A stretch of 64,000 nt of DNA from CAWGMT01 sp963823675 (GTDB lineage Bacteria > Planctomycetota > Planctomycetia > Isosphaerales > Isosphaeraceae), in contig CAWGMT010000008.1 in the NCBI GenBank assembly GCA_963823675.1, forward strand, positions 1,488,001 through 1,552,000. The letters are read 5' to 3'. Below the pieces are notes generated by a model, which worked only from the letters and a program-made list of their open reading frames with translations, searched no databases and was not told the DNA's origin. Position 1 is the stretch's first letter, and each line of letters begins with the position of its first letter. The position numbers were made by a program, and so were the translations under genes. Shown piece after piece: positions 33,371 through 41,624 of this stretch.

Positions 33371-33820
33371 ATGGGACGTCCGCAGGATTCGTTCCGCCGC
33401 ACCTTCAAAGCCGAGTTTGCGAAACGTTTCGACATCCAACCCGACTGGCGAGAGAGTCAGAACAAGGAGAACAAAGCGGCGTTTCTGCATCGATATGTCA
33501 AATATCGGAGAAATGGGCTCATCCGTCCAAACGAAGGCTTCGAATTGGGCGATCTCCGCTGTGACTATCGCGGACGCACGATCATCGTCGAATACGACTC
33601 GTTCGGATTGGAGATTCACAATCTCTTGAAATACTGGCCATACTTCCTCGGGGAGCTCTCCGCCCGACCATCCCTGCCGGTGATCCTCTGCCATTTCTCC
33701 AGTTGGCACAGCTATGGCTCTCGCCGAGACCTGTGGCCGTGGCTCCTGGACCGAATCAACACAAGGACGGAAACGGGGACGCAGCTAGGGACGGAAACGG
33801 GGACGCAGCTAGTATTGTAG
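33371..33820 (+). CDS. Conserved hypothetical protein, possible PD-(D/E)xK-like fold
   Basis: 149 residues, ATG 33371 with AGGAG upstream. The order ELGDLRCDYRGRTIIVEYD, then NLLKYWPYFLGELSARPSLP and VILCHFSSWHSYGSRRDLW, is a pattern of a small conserved family; the Asp followed by a strand with IIVEYD resembles a PD-(D/E)xK nuclease core, but this is only a resemblance. The last 17 codons are a 24-bp tandem duplication and probably replace the natural C-terminus. Likely cytoplasmic. Neighbours are mobile-element debris. Confidence 0.55.
   Translation: MGRPQDSFRRTFKAEFAKRFDIQPDWRESQNKENKAAFLHRYVKYRRNGLIRPNEGFELGDLRCDYRGRTIIVEYDSFGLEIHNLLKYWPYFLGELSARPSLPVILCHFSSWHSYGSRRDLWPWLLDRINTRTETGTQLGTETGTQLVL
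33765..33812 (+). repeat. Perfect 24-bp tandem duplication
   Basis: Two exact copies of GGACGGAAACGGGGACGCAG plus CTAG at 33765-33788 and 33789-33812. They encode a repeated TETGTQLG-type peptide at the end of the preceding gene, in frame because 24 is a multiple of three. Confidence 0.85.
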
Positions 33821-33934
33821 TCGAATATGGAGGTGTGGCCGAGACCGAACGAGCCGCCATGATCGTGCGACGTCCGCGTTCGTCGTCTGCTCGTCGAGGG
33901 GGTCTCGAGGGGGTCAGACCTATTTCTGCAGCCC

Positions 33935-34215
33935 ATAATGCTGTTGGACTTACCGGTGAAAGTCCGGTCGTGGGAATTGACTGTTTACCCACGTAGTCAT
34001 ATTCGACGTTGGCTCGGGGTGACCCGGCCAGCGCAAGCTCGAACGTAAACGTCCTCGCAAGGAGGGCTAGCCAGCTCGCGGGCCGTAACATGAGCGCGAA
34101 ATAAGCTCGGAGTGAACTCTGCAGCCTCGAAATGACCAATGTGATCGCCGAACCTGTCAATAGGCGGTGAAGGCTAAAATCGAAGAGGAAGTAACTCGAA
34201 GGGGTCCGACGTGTT
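33935..34215 (+). mobile_element. Group II intron remnant (5' domain I-like), no reverse transcriptase
   Basis: Non-coding sequence with features I associate with the 5' part of bacterial group II introns: a hairpin GGACTTACCGGTGAAAGTCC, then GCGCGAAATAAGCTCGGAGT followed by GAAC, and GGCGGTGAAGGCTAAAATCG. No intron-encoded reverse transcriptase follows, so it would be a truncated copy. Recognition is from memory of the consensus, not from a covariance model. Confidence 0.35.
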
Positions 34216-34216
34216 T

Positions 34217-34438
34217 TCAAGTTCCTTTGGCCGGTCCCGCTTCACCCAACTCCTTTTCTAGGGCTCTCAAGTGCTCGCGAACTTTCGCATCGGTTGCTAA
34301 CCAGGCGGCAAATCGCCGGGTCAAGTTGGGCACACTCTCGGCGCGCGACACGCCGAGCACGGCCGCCAGCTCGGCTTACCCATCACGGATCGATTTTCGC
34401 AGGCTCTCCCGCTCGGGATCGGTGTTCACGCTGAGCAT
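34217..34438 (-). pseudogene. Small broken gene with an internal stop
   Basis: On the minus strand from ATG 34438 the frame reads MLSVNTDPERESLRKSIRDG, then TAA, then AELAAVLGVSRAESVPNLTR and on to a stop at 34217. The part after TAA is well formed (FAAWLATDAKVREHLRALEK), so a sense codon was lost. Family not recognised. The repeat at 34431-34580 covers its start. Confidence 0.35.
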
Positions 34439-34630
34439 CGCGAACGGAGGAGTTGCTCGGCTTCCATGCGGGCTTTCGCGGCGTCAACGCCTGGGTTCGG
34501 GGGAAACCAGACGCAACTCCGCGGGTTCGGGGGATACCATGCGCGACTCCGGCCCATTAATTGGGTACGGCGTCCCCGGAACCCAGACTTTTCCTGGGCA
34601 TGTTTCGCTCCGCCGCTGGTTTCCAAGCTT
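34431..34630 (+). repeat. Dispersed REP-like repeat, copy 1
   Basis: A block also found at 44304-44460. It includes GATACCATGCGCGACTCCGG followed by CCCATTAATTGGGTACGGCG and TCCCC, an imperfect palindrome closing on GGGGAYACC / GGYGTCCCC. The last 46 bases (34585-34630, TTTTCCTGGGCATGTTTCGC inside) recur exactly at 46582-46627. Confidence 0.65.
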
Positions 34631-34782
34631 TTCGTGTGTTTCGTATTTTTCGTGGTCCCTACTCTCGCGCCGCTGACGGGCGCGGCCGACCCCGTGTGGT
34701 CGGGCGCCTCGCCAGCGCGGAACAGCGGGGATTGACCTCCGCACGCGTTCGGCAGATAATTTTTGTCGGGAGATAGGGCGAT

Positions 34783-35262
34783 ATGTCGATCCATTTGCAC
34801 CCGACGGAATTGCAGTATCTCAAGCGCTTGCTGGCTCGCAAGGCGCAGCCGACACGTCGCCAGATGGCCAGCGCGCTCTTGCTGCTTTCCGAGGGCAAAA
34901 CGCCGGTGCTGGTCTCCCAGATCGTCGGGATCCCAAAGCACCAGGTAGAAGCGCTCGAAGAGCAGTACAAGTCCCGTGGGAAGTTTGCCCTCCTCTGGAG
35001 GAATTCGCGGTCAGCGAGGAAAGTTCCTGAAGGTTGGGGCATCGATAAGACCGCTGGCGTGTGCGGCGGCTCGGCCCGGATCGCTGGAACCCGGATCCCC
35101 GTCTGGCAGCTCGTCGCGGCGCGTAACATGGGTGTCGGCGGAGCCCAGCTTCTACTCGATTACCCTACGCTCCGGGCCGAGGACCTGGTGAACGCCTGGT
35201 CGTACAGCGACGCTCACCCCGAAGAGATCCAGGCCGAGATCCACGAGAACGAGGTCGCCTGA
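34783..35262 (+). CDS. DUF433 antitoxin-type protein with N-terminal HTH-like region
   Basis: 159 residues. The C-terminal half is a DUF433 domain (GVCGGSARIAGTRIPVWQLV then DYPTLRAEDLVNAWSYSDAH), the antitoxin-type domain related to VapB45. The N-terminal 60 residues (MSIHLHPTELQYLKRLLARK, PVLVSQIVGIPKHQVEALEE) look like a helix-turn-helix of the transposase or Sigma-70 r4 type, so this may be a fusion; stand-alone DUF433 proteins are about 75 residues. The DUF5615 toxin gene starts three bases after its stop. I infer a toxin-antitoxin pair. Confidence 0.75.
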   Translation: MSIHLHPTELQYLKRLLARKAQPTRRQMASALLLLSEGKTPVLVSQIVGIPKHQVEALEEQYKSRGKFALLWRNSRSARKVPEGWGIDKTAGVCGGSARIAGTRIPVWQLVAARNMGVGGAQLLLDYPTLRAEDLVNAWSYSDAHPEEIQAEIHENEVA

Positions 35263-35265
35263 CGC

Positions 35266-35628
35266 TTGGCCCAATTGTACGCTGACGAGAATTTCCGCTA
35301 CCCCGTCGTCGAGGCACCGCGGAGACTGGGGCACGACGTGCTAACGGCCCAGGAGGCAGGCCGTGGTGGCAAGGTTATCGACGACGATACCGTGCTGGCC
35401 GACGCAGATGCTGCCGGCCGCATCCTCCTGTCGCAGAACCGTCGCGATTTCATCCGCCGACATCACGCGGGGCTGCCACATCGCGGGATCGTTGTATCCA
35501 CGTACGACCCGGATGCCGCAGCCCTCGCTCAACGCATCGACGCGGCGTTGGCCGCGGAAAGCGGGCCTGGTCGGTGGCTGCGGCGAGTCAATCGGCCGCC
35601 GCCAGGCACCGCCGGCAACACCCCTTGA
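35266..35628 (+). CDS. DUF5615 PIN-like toxin
   Basis: 120 residues from TTG 35266. LYADENFRYPVVEAPRRLGH then DVLTAQEAGRGG and GRILLSQNRRDFIRRHH are the hallmarks of DUF5615/Mut7-C PIN-like proteins, with the Asp-Glu of YADEN and the downstream Asp of NRRDF as likely metal ligands. It follows the DUF433 gene by three bases, the standard pairing. Expected to be an RNase toxin, cytoplasmic. Frame and length look intact, unlike the other toxins in this region. Confidence 0.75.
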   Translation: MAQLYADENFRYPVVEAPRRLGHDVLTAQEAGRGGKVIDDDTVLADADAAGRILLSQNRRDFIRRHHAGLPHRGIVVSTYDPDAAALAQRIDAALAAESGPGRWLRRVNRPPPGTAGNTP

Positions 35629-35748
35629 AACCGAGGTCGTAGTAAGCGTCGGTCTCCTGGCCGCCGAAGCGCTCGTGGCGCCGGGCTCGATTGATCGCAA
35701 CATGAACTGAAGTGAACGTGTAGCCTGGAAAACCGCAACTTTGGTGCC

Positions 35749-36095
35749 GTGGTGGTCTTGATCAGCGCCATGCGGCAAGCTCCGACACCGCGCCGAGTCC
35801 GCGAGCTTTCAACGCTGTCCGGTGTTGACCGGGCGACCATCGCGCGATGGCGGGCCTTCTGGCGCGACCACGTTCCGAGATCCTACGCTGACGTCGCGTG
35901 CTGGACCGTATGGGCCAGGGCACGCCCCTGACACGGGCCAAGCTTCGGGATTCCCTCTGGGTCAAGAACGAGCACCTGGGCGAGGCGCTGGAATCGCTGG
36001 AGCGAGCTAGGCGGCTGGGCCGCACGCCTGGTGGTTGGCAACGCGGCAACTGCCCGATTGAAGTGAGGCCGGTCCGGTTCCCCATAGGGAGTTGA
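35749..36095 (+). pseudogene. Fused remnants of two planctomycete hypotheticals
   Basis: From 35749, VVLISAMRQAPTPRRVRELS and GVDRATIARWRAFWRDHVPR is the start of a helix-turn-helix protein that normally runs on much further. At about 35882 it breaks, and from about 35898 another frame carries GQGTPLTRAKLRDSLWVKNE then LGEALESLERARRLGRTPGG, the end of a second small protein often found before CHC2 genes. I read this as a deletion joining two neighbours. Confidence 0.4.
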
Positions 36096-36156
36096 GAGGG
36101 AACGGAACGGTCTTCCCGAGCACTGAGCCATCGTGTCAGGAGGGCGAGGAAGAATC

Positions 36157-36707
36157 GTGCCCGGCGCCGAATTCGACAGAGTCCGCGCTCTCGTGAGGAT
36201 GGAGGCGTGCTGAGCTTGCTTGGGTTCGAGCCATCGAGTCGGTCAGGGGCTCAATGGTACGGAAGCTGTCCGCTGCCTGACGCCGCGGCCGGTCGTCGGC
36301 ATCGCTCGCCCTCAGCGAACGTAGCGATCGGTCGTTACTGTTGTGATTGGTGCGGAAGTCACGGCAACCCGCTCGAGCTGTGGGCGGCCGCCACGAACCG
36401 GCCTCTGCATCAGACCGCGATCGATCTGTGCTGTCGCCTTGGCCGGGATGTTCCGTGGATCCGGCGTTTCTATTGGCCTTCTCCGCCATCCTGGCGACGG
36501 GGCGTACCAAATGTCATCCACGCACCGGAGGGACAAGAGAAGCGGCCACCGGTACTTCTCTTGTCCCCGAAATTAACATCAATTATCGTGATCAGCGTGT
36601 TGTCAATTATCGTGACCTCTCTCAACGATCGCCACACCCGCGAAGTTGCGAGAAGTGTGCGAACGATCGCTGAACAGTGGGCCCCGCCGACGCCAGTGGC
36701 CGCATAG
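36157..36707 (+). CDS. CHC2 zinc-finger protein, copy 2 (frame change near start)
   Basis: GTG 36157 with a GAGGAAG site upstream. PGAEFDRVRALVRMEA continues after a one-base change (~36207) into LSLLGFEPSSRSGAQWYGSC, then YCCDWCGSHGNPLELWAAAT and DLCCRLGRDVPW. This is the CHC2 zinc-finger pattern of copy 1 at 31868-32282, with Cys ligands C-P-L...C-D-W-C. The last 50 codons overlap two operator-like palindromes and are probably not original coding sequence. No catalytic primase domain. Function unknown, probably mobile-element cargo. Confidence 0.6.
36578..36616 (+). promoter_or_regulatory. Two 15-bp palindromic sites with covarying ends
   Basis: ATCAATTATCGTGAT at 36578-36592 and GTCAATTATCGTGAC at 36602-36616, 24 bp centre to centre. 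The outermost base pair is A/T in one copy and G/C in the other, so symmetry is kept while sequence differs. They lie 132 bases before ATG 36748 and look like operators for a dimeric repressor. Confidence 0.4.
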
Positions 36708-36747
36708 CTTAGGAGGTCGGCGCAGTTATAGCGGAGGATTCTCAATT

Positions 36748-37393
36748 ATGGGCATTGGCATCACTGGAATGAGCAAGGCCAAGCGTGTGGCCTGCTCGGG
36801 CGAATACGTTGAGGGCGAGTACGACGTCTGCCTTGAGGAACACCTCACGATCGATGCGCCCTGCACGGGGCCGAGACGGGGTGAAGCCGGGCTGCTACAT
36901 CGTCGGTCCGGGTGGCCGAGAAAGCAGTCTAGACTTCAATTACGCCGGGTACAGCGGTTGGATCAGGCGACTCAGCCTGATGGCCCTCGGGGTCGAGCCG
37001 GAGGAAGTTTGGCAGCACCCCCGCCGCTTCCGGGGCAAGCCCTTCGTGGAGTTGATCGCCTTTCCGGACACCGGAGGGGCGCGATCGGTCCCATCACATC
37101 GGCGAAACTGTACGGCGATTTCGCCGCTTTCGCCTCCAAGGCGAGGAGGTATTACGCGACATCGACCCCCAACGAGTTCAGCACTCGCCCGAAGCAGCAA
37201 GCAATCGGTGAAGGACAAGCTGCACCGCAACCGCGCTGGCCTGGCGGCCGTTTCGGAGCTGGCCGAGGCCATCGGCGGAAACGTGAGCGGATGGGATGAA
37301 GGGGAGGACCTGGATTGGATGTGGGACAGCTATCGGGATTTCCGGCGGGCTTTCCGGCTCGCGAGCAACGGAGGATTCGTGGCGTTTTATTGA
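36748..37393 (+). CDS. Conserved hypothetical protein (frames broken)
   Basis: ATG 36748 follows GGAGG by ten bases. MGIGITGMSKAKRVACSGEY leads, after a frame change near 36875, to GVKPGCYIVGPGGRESSLDF, NYAGYSGWIRRLSLMALGVE and HPRRFRGKPFVELIAFPDTGG. After more changes (near 37085 and 37190) it ends with GLAAVSELAEAIGGNVSGWD and WMWDSYRDFRRAFRLASNGG. About 215 residues in all. I know this as a conserved bacterial hypothetical family without assigned function. No membrane segment. The paired palindromes upstream may control it. Confidence 0.55.
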
Positions 37394-37410
37394 TCGGAAT
37401 CGAGTTCACC

Positions 37411-38404
37411 ATGCCCTCCTCCCGCCACCACACCGAATGGCTCTCCCTGATCGAAGTCGCCGGCCCGTTCCTGTCGGTCCCGGTGCTCGAGCGGGTCTTC
37501 CCCAGGCCTCGACGCCCACGACCCGGATCATGTCCGGGTGCTGCGGCTGGCGTTCGACGAGTGGGAGGAGGATCGGGACAGCGAAAGTCCACGACCGGCG
37601 ATCCACCGCGAGTGGGTCCACTTCGTTCTCAAGGAGACGCTCGGACTACCCGAGGAAGTGCTGGCCGAGGGTCAGGCGGTTCCCTCGACGATCCGGGCAG
37701 CGATCTCGGAGCATGGGGAGACGCTCAGACCGGACCTCGTGGTCCGGAAACCAGTGGGGAGTGGGCAGTGGGGAGTGGGGAGCCATCTGGAACGAGCGGG
37801 GAGCGCGGAGCGGGAAGTCGGGACCAGCCAGTGGTCGGAATCGAGTCCGGCTGCGGCGGCGACAGGACCTCCAACGCTTGCTGGCTCTGACGGAGGAGAT
37901 AAGTCGTATGATGAGCGGGCTCCGCAAAACCCTCGAACGTCGCGTCTGAGCTCTCCCCACTGCCCACTCTCCACTCCCCACTCAGCCGGGAAGCCCCGGC
38001 TGCTGGTCGAGGTCTACCCCGCCGCCCAGAACCTCGAAAAGCCGATCCCCCGGCCGGCACTGGAATCAGCGTTGCGTGTTCGCATTCGACGACGGATTGC
38101 ATTTTGCAGTTCTGTAGAGCACTATTCAGTGGACAATGCCGTCGCCGCTTCCTACGGGTGGGACGACCTCGATCTCGGCCATGGCTTTCACGAGACGAAG
38201 CAGGGCATCCGGTTCACGATCAGCGAGTCGGCCCGCCGCGAAGTCCTTGCCCGCCTCCTGAAGCTCAACCACGAGCGGTACGCCGAGGAGGTTGAGCAGG
38301 CGGTCCCATTCGCGGAAGGCTGGGGGGCGGGAGGTGCGAAGGAGCGGGGAGGCGCAGAATGGGGAGTGGGGAGAAGACGAGCGGCAGGCGGGGCCGCAAG
38401 CTGA
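37411..38404 (+). pseudogene. Restriction-modification methylase with the catalytic core deleted
   Basis: The N-terminal part (HHTEWLSLIEVAGPFLSVPV, then LDAHDPDHVRVLRLAFDEWE and GLPEEVLAEGQAVP) matches the start of very large Eco57I/PglX-like restriction-modification methylases. At the other end, AASYGWDDLDLGHGFHETKQ, GIRFTISESARREVLARLLK and LNHERYAEEVE match their extreme C-terminus. The roughly thousand residues that should lie between, including the SAM-binding and NPPY motifs, are absent; the join is near 38060-38125. The frame changes near 37512, and G-rich repeats interrupt the N-terminal part. Confidence 0.55.
37753..37987. repeat. Inverted GTGGGGA/GTGGGCA heptamer repeats
   Basis: AGTGGGGAGTGGGCAGTGGG with GAGTGGGGAG at 37753-37784, and the complementary strand of the same motif (CTCTCCCCACTGCCCACTCT then CCACTCCCCACTC) at 37951-37983. 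The two arms are about 170 bases apart and could form a stem or G-quadruplexes. Confidence 0.7.
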
Positions 38405-38444
38405 GGCCAGCACCCGGCGCAGTCGAGCTTCAAGCTTGGCGACG

Positions 38445-39036
38445 ATGAAGGCGACCCCGACCCGGCTGTTTCCTCAGCCGCCCCGCGCCTCAACCCGGCT
38501 CACGCCGTCGGATGGGGACGTCTGGTATTTCGCCTATGGCAGCAACCTCTCGGTCGCACGGAAGGTGGTGCGGACGGGCACGATCCGCCAGGCCATTCCA
38601 TCCCGTCTCGTCGGGTACCGTTTGGCGTTCAACAAGGAGGCGCCCGGGGGGCCGCGCCTACGCGAACGTGATTCCCGATCCCTCGGGCGAAGTCTGGGGC
38701 GTGGCGTATCTCTGCAATTCCCAGGCGATGAAGGAACTGGACCGCTACGAGGGAGTCGCGACCGGTCACTACCAGCGCCTGCCGGTGGAAGTTGCAACCC
38801 GCTCGGGCGAGCCGATTCAAGCGGTCGCCTATGTCGCCGGGGCCGCATTCGTCGTCGAAGGCGCCAGGCCCTCCGACGAATATCTTCGCCTCATCCTCGA
38901 CGGTGCCCGCCACCATGGGCTGCCCGAAGATTACATCCGATCCATCGAAGCCGAAGCCCGCGGTGCCGCACCCCCGAGCACCGCACCGCCAGCACCCTCA
39001 CCCGAGAGCAAGCACTCCCAACCCGAGACGGACTAA
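38445..39036 (+). CDS. Gamma-glutamylcyclotransferase-like protein (one frame change)
   Basis: About 197 residues. DVWYFAYGSNLSVARKVVR is the substrate-loop signature (YGSN) of the GGCT/AIG2 fold. After the G6 run 38646-38651 the frame changes into GRAYANVIPDPSGEVWGVAY, then MKELDRYEGVATGHYQRLPV with the expected catalytic Glu, and RPSDEYLRLILDGARHHGLP. These enzymes turn gamma-glutamyl-amino acids into 5-oxoproline. Start taken as ATG 38445 without a clear ribosome site. Cytoplasmic. Removing one G makes a single complete frame, so the break is probably a sequencing indel. Confidence 0.7.
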
Positions 39037-39088
39037 TCACCCGCCACCCGCCACTCGGCGAATCGACGCAGTCGATACCGACGAAGCG

Positions 39089-39510
39089 ATGGCGGCCTTC
39101 CGTCAGGCGTCCCGCGGCCGTGCGTGGCTGGATCGAGACGAACTCGTGAAGAAAGTCTCCCTCGTCCTCGGCTATCGGCGCAGGGCCCCAAGATCGAAGA
39201 AGCCCTCCGCCACTACCTCCGCGCCGCCATCCGCCGCCGGATCATCGAGCCCGGGGGTCCCTCCCTGGTGCGGGCCGGAACAGGGACGATGTCGGACTAC
39301 GACCTGGAAGAGCTCCACGAGACGTTTCGGTCGGTGATGCGGAAAGGGGCCCAGTACGAGCGCGAGGAGGTGATCCACGCGCTGGGGCGCTACCTCAGCT
39401 TTGTGCGTGTCACCGATACGATCCGCCACGCAACCAAGTCCGCAATCCAAAGCGCCAATCGGCACGGGGTTCTCGGCTACGAAGGCAGCACGGTGTGGAG
39501 AGATGAATGA
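39089..39510 (+). CDS. Possible C-terminal fragment of a large nucleic-acid enzyme
   Basis: AAFRQASRGRAWLDRDELVK then KVSLVLGYRR, and after a frame change near 39185 PKIEEALRHYLRAAIRRRII, DYDLEELHETFRSVMRKGAQ, REEVIHALGRYLSFVRVTDT and RRHGVLGYEGSTVW-like sequence. I associate this with the winged-helix end of DUF3320/DUF4011-type helicases, but only the tail is present and no helicase motif precedes it. Treat as a remnant of a larger gene or an independent small protein. Start at ATG 39089 is a guess. Confidence 0.4.
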
Positions 39511-39765
39511 GAATGCTGCAAGCCATCCCGACCTCGATGAAGAATCGGCGTGAACTGCATCAGTGCCATTCCGATGAATTTTTCGAGAAAGTCTCTTCGG
39601 CAGGAGCAGGGAGAGTTCCCCGGGGCCGCTTGGCTTGTCGCAACCCATCTAATGGTGAGTGGCTCGGCTAGACTGGCGTTTCGCTCACAATCTGCGAGAA
39701 TGAGCGTTCAATGAAGGGCGGGTGTCCAAGGTTCCAGCGATGCCCAGTGTCGAGAGGAGCACAAG

Positions 39766-40225
39766 GTGGGATTCACCGAGGCGGAACTGGTGGCTCTGCT
39801 TGCGGATGCGAGCAAGGCCATCGACGGCGACATCTCGTGGTCGGAAGACGAGGACCACTCGCCTACCGTCGAGTTTCGGGCCGAGATTACCTCCCAAGCT
39901 GGCTATCCGCTATTTCTTCGGGGGAGTTATAACCCGTTAGGCGCAGACTTTGACCTTTGCCATCATTCATGCAAGCAGTCGTAGGATTTACGCACTCGAT
40001 CTTGGGAAGGATCACCACAACCCGACCTGCAACAACGTCGGGGAAAAGCATAAGCATCGGTGGTCGGACCAGTATCGTGACAAGGAAGCATACGTACCTG
40101 ATGACATAACGCAACCCGCAACAAATCCGGTTGCGGTCTGGAAAGAGTTCTGTGCCGAGGCGAGGATTTCCCATAACGGAGTCTTGTATCCTCCGCCAGC
40201 ACAGCAGCGGAGCCAATTCTCATGA
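39766..40225 (+). CDS. DUF6978-like protein, first gene of a coupled pair
   Basis: GTG 39766 with AGGAG six bases upstream. GFTEAELVALLADASKAIDG, then AEITSQAGYPLFLRGSYNPL; after a one-base change at GG 39940-39941 the frame continues TLTFAIIHASSRRIYALDLG, HHNPTCNNVGEKHKHRWSDQ and NPVAVWKEFCAEARI. About 152 residues. The His/Cys-rich middle fits the DUF6978 family. Its TGA overlaps the ATG of the next gene (ATGA, 40222-40225), so translation is coupled. Role unknown; the pair has the layout of a toxin-antitoxin or small defence module. Confidence 0.55.
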
Positions 40226-40999
40226 AACCACCATGCGTACTCATTCAGGAGCAGATGGGTGAGCTGTTCCGATGTGTGGAGGTTGGCGACTGCATCCGTA
40301 TTCGCACACCCTTCATGTATCCTGACGGGGACTATATCGACATTTTCTGGGAGCCGAACAACGGCGGAGAAACTATCACTCTCTCCGATTTGGGAGAGAC
40401 TGTCCGCTGGCTGAAGATGCAGACGATTTCCCCCCGGCGGTCCGCGAAGCAGAACCAGATGATTCAAGACATCTGCATGACACATGGGGTCGAGTTCTTT
40501 CGAGGGATGTTGCAGGCACGATGCCGCCCCGGCGAGAGTCTGGCGATGGCTATGACTCGGCTCACTCAAGCGAGCTCTCCGAACGGCAGACATCTGGTTC
40601 ACCTTCCGCACCCGATCCGTGGAGTCGGTGACCGACGAGGTTGCCGAATACCTTACTGAAATCCACATCCCTTATGAGCGGAATGTGACGCTAGCTGGTC
40701 GGTCGGGAAAGAGTTGGCCGATCAATTTCCACACTCGGACGCCCGAGCGAAGTTCGTTGGTCCTCGTCCTCAGCACAGGCAGTCGAGGAGCCACTCGTCG
40801 TATCACGGACCACGTTGTTGCTACGTGGCATGACCTGAGCCAACTGAAAGTTGGCCCCGAAGCCTTGCACTTCGTTTCGCTGTTCGACGAGACGTCTGAC
40901 GTGTGGTGCGATGAGGATTTCCGGCAACTGGAAGACTTGTCAGACATTGCTCGCTGGTCGGAGCCCGATGAGTTCGCTCAAATCCTGAGAGCAGCGTAG
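40222..40999 (+). CDS. DUF1828/DUF1829 domain protein (one frame change)
   Basis: About 258 residues. N-terminal DUF1828: IRIRTPFMYPDGDYIDIFWE, TITLSDLGETVRWLKMQTIS and MIQDICMTHGVEFFRGML. The frame changes near 40582 and continues ALRTADIWFTFRTRSVESVT, then DUF1829-like PYERNVTLAGRSGKSWPINF and SLVLVLSTGSRGATRRITDH, ending DIARWSEPDEFAQILRAA. The family is common in accessory DNA and unknown in function. It overlaps the preceding gene by four bases and is clearly its partner. No membrane segment. Confidence 0.7.
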
Positions 41000-41175
41000 A
41001 TCACGGCGACTTCGCCAGTTCGTGGACCCACCACCCGTACTCGGGCATCGATTGGTTCGGTCGGAACTGGGCGAGCGCCTGGATGTCTGTCAGAACCTGG
41101 ACGAGTCTCGTTGAATCAGGGCGGGTCGCATCCGCCCACGCCTTGACCAGTTCCGGACAACCCACGAGTGCAACC

Positions 41176-41499
41176 ATGAGCCCGACTGAAGCCGTCATCG
41201 CGGGGACGCTGAACGCGGATGGGACGCTCGAACTGGACGAGAAACCGAATCCGTCACCGGGGCGGGTTCTGGTGGTCGTGCAATCCATGCCGAGACCAGC
41301 CGCGACAAAGCGGGGCTTGGTGGAAGTTATGGACGAAATCCGAGCGAGCCAGCGAGCCCGAGGGTACCAGGGACGGACCCTCGGCGAGATGCAAGCGGAA
41401 GAACAGGCTCGCCAGGAGGAGGATGAAGAATACGACCGGCGCTGCGAGCAGTTGTGGGGCGGTCGCAAGCCTTCGTTCGGTGACTCGGATCAAGGCTGA
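41176..41499 (+). CDS. Antitoxin-like protein (partner of a truncated PIN toxin)
   Basis: 107 residues from ATG 41176. It opens TEAVIAGTLNADGTLELDEK then PNPSPGRVLVVVQSM, the beta-rich AbrB/VapB-like start seen in many small antitoxins, followed by a helical acidic tail (RTLGEMQAEEQARQEEDEEY). Its TGA overlaps the ATG of a PIN-type reading frame by one base (TGATG at 41497-41501), typical of vapBC-like pairs. The antitoxin looks complete. Confidence 0.6.
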   Translation: MSPTEAVIAGTLNADGTLELDEKPNPSPGRVLVVVQSMPRPAATKRGLVEVMDEIRASQRARGYQGRTLGEMQAEEQARQEEDEEYDRRCEQLWGGRKPSFGDSDQG

Positions 41500-41624
41500 T
41501 GCTGACTTATCTTGACACTTGCATTTGGAACCAAGCTACACTGCGAGAAATGGATCCACATCAAGCCACGCACATCTCCGACTCGACATCGGACTCCTCG
41601 GCGACCTGGATCAGCTTCTCGTAG
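41499..41624 (+). pseudogene. PIN-domain toxin cut off after 11 residues
   Basis: ATG 41499 opens MLTYLDTCIWN, the first strand and first catalytic Asp of a VapC/PIN toxin. The following sequence does not resemble a PIN domain and reaches TAG at 41622. From about 41561 the DNA belongs to a gene on the other strand, so the toxin body was removed by rearrangement. Confidence 0.5.

Noticed and set aside
34167..34676. 169-codon plus-strand frame over the repeat
   Set aside because: It runs through the repeat block and across a better minus-strand frame; no protein family pattern.
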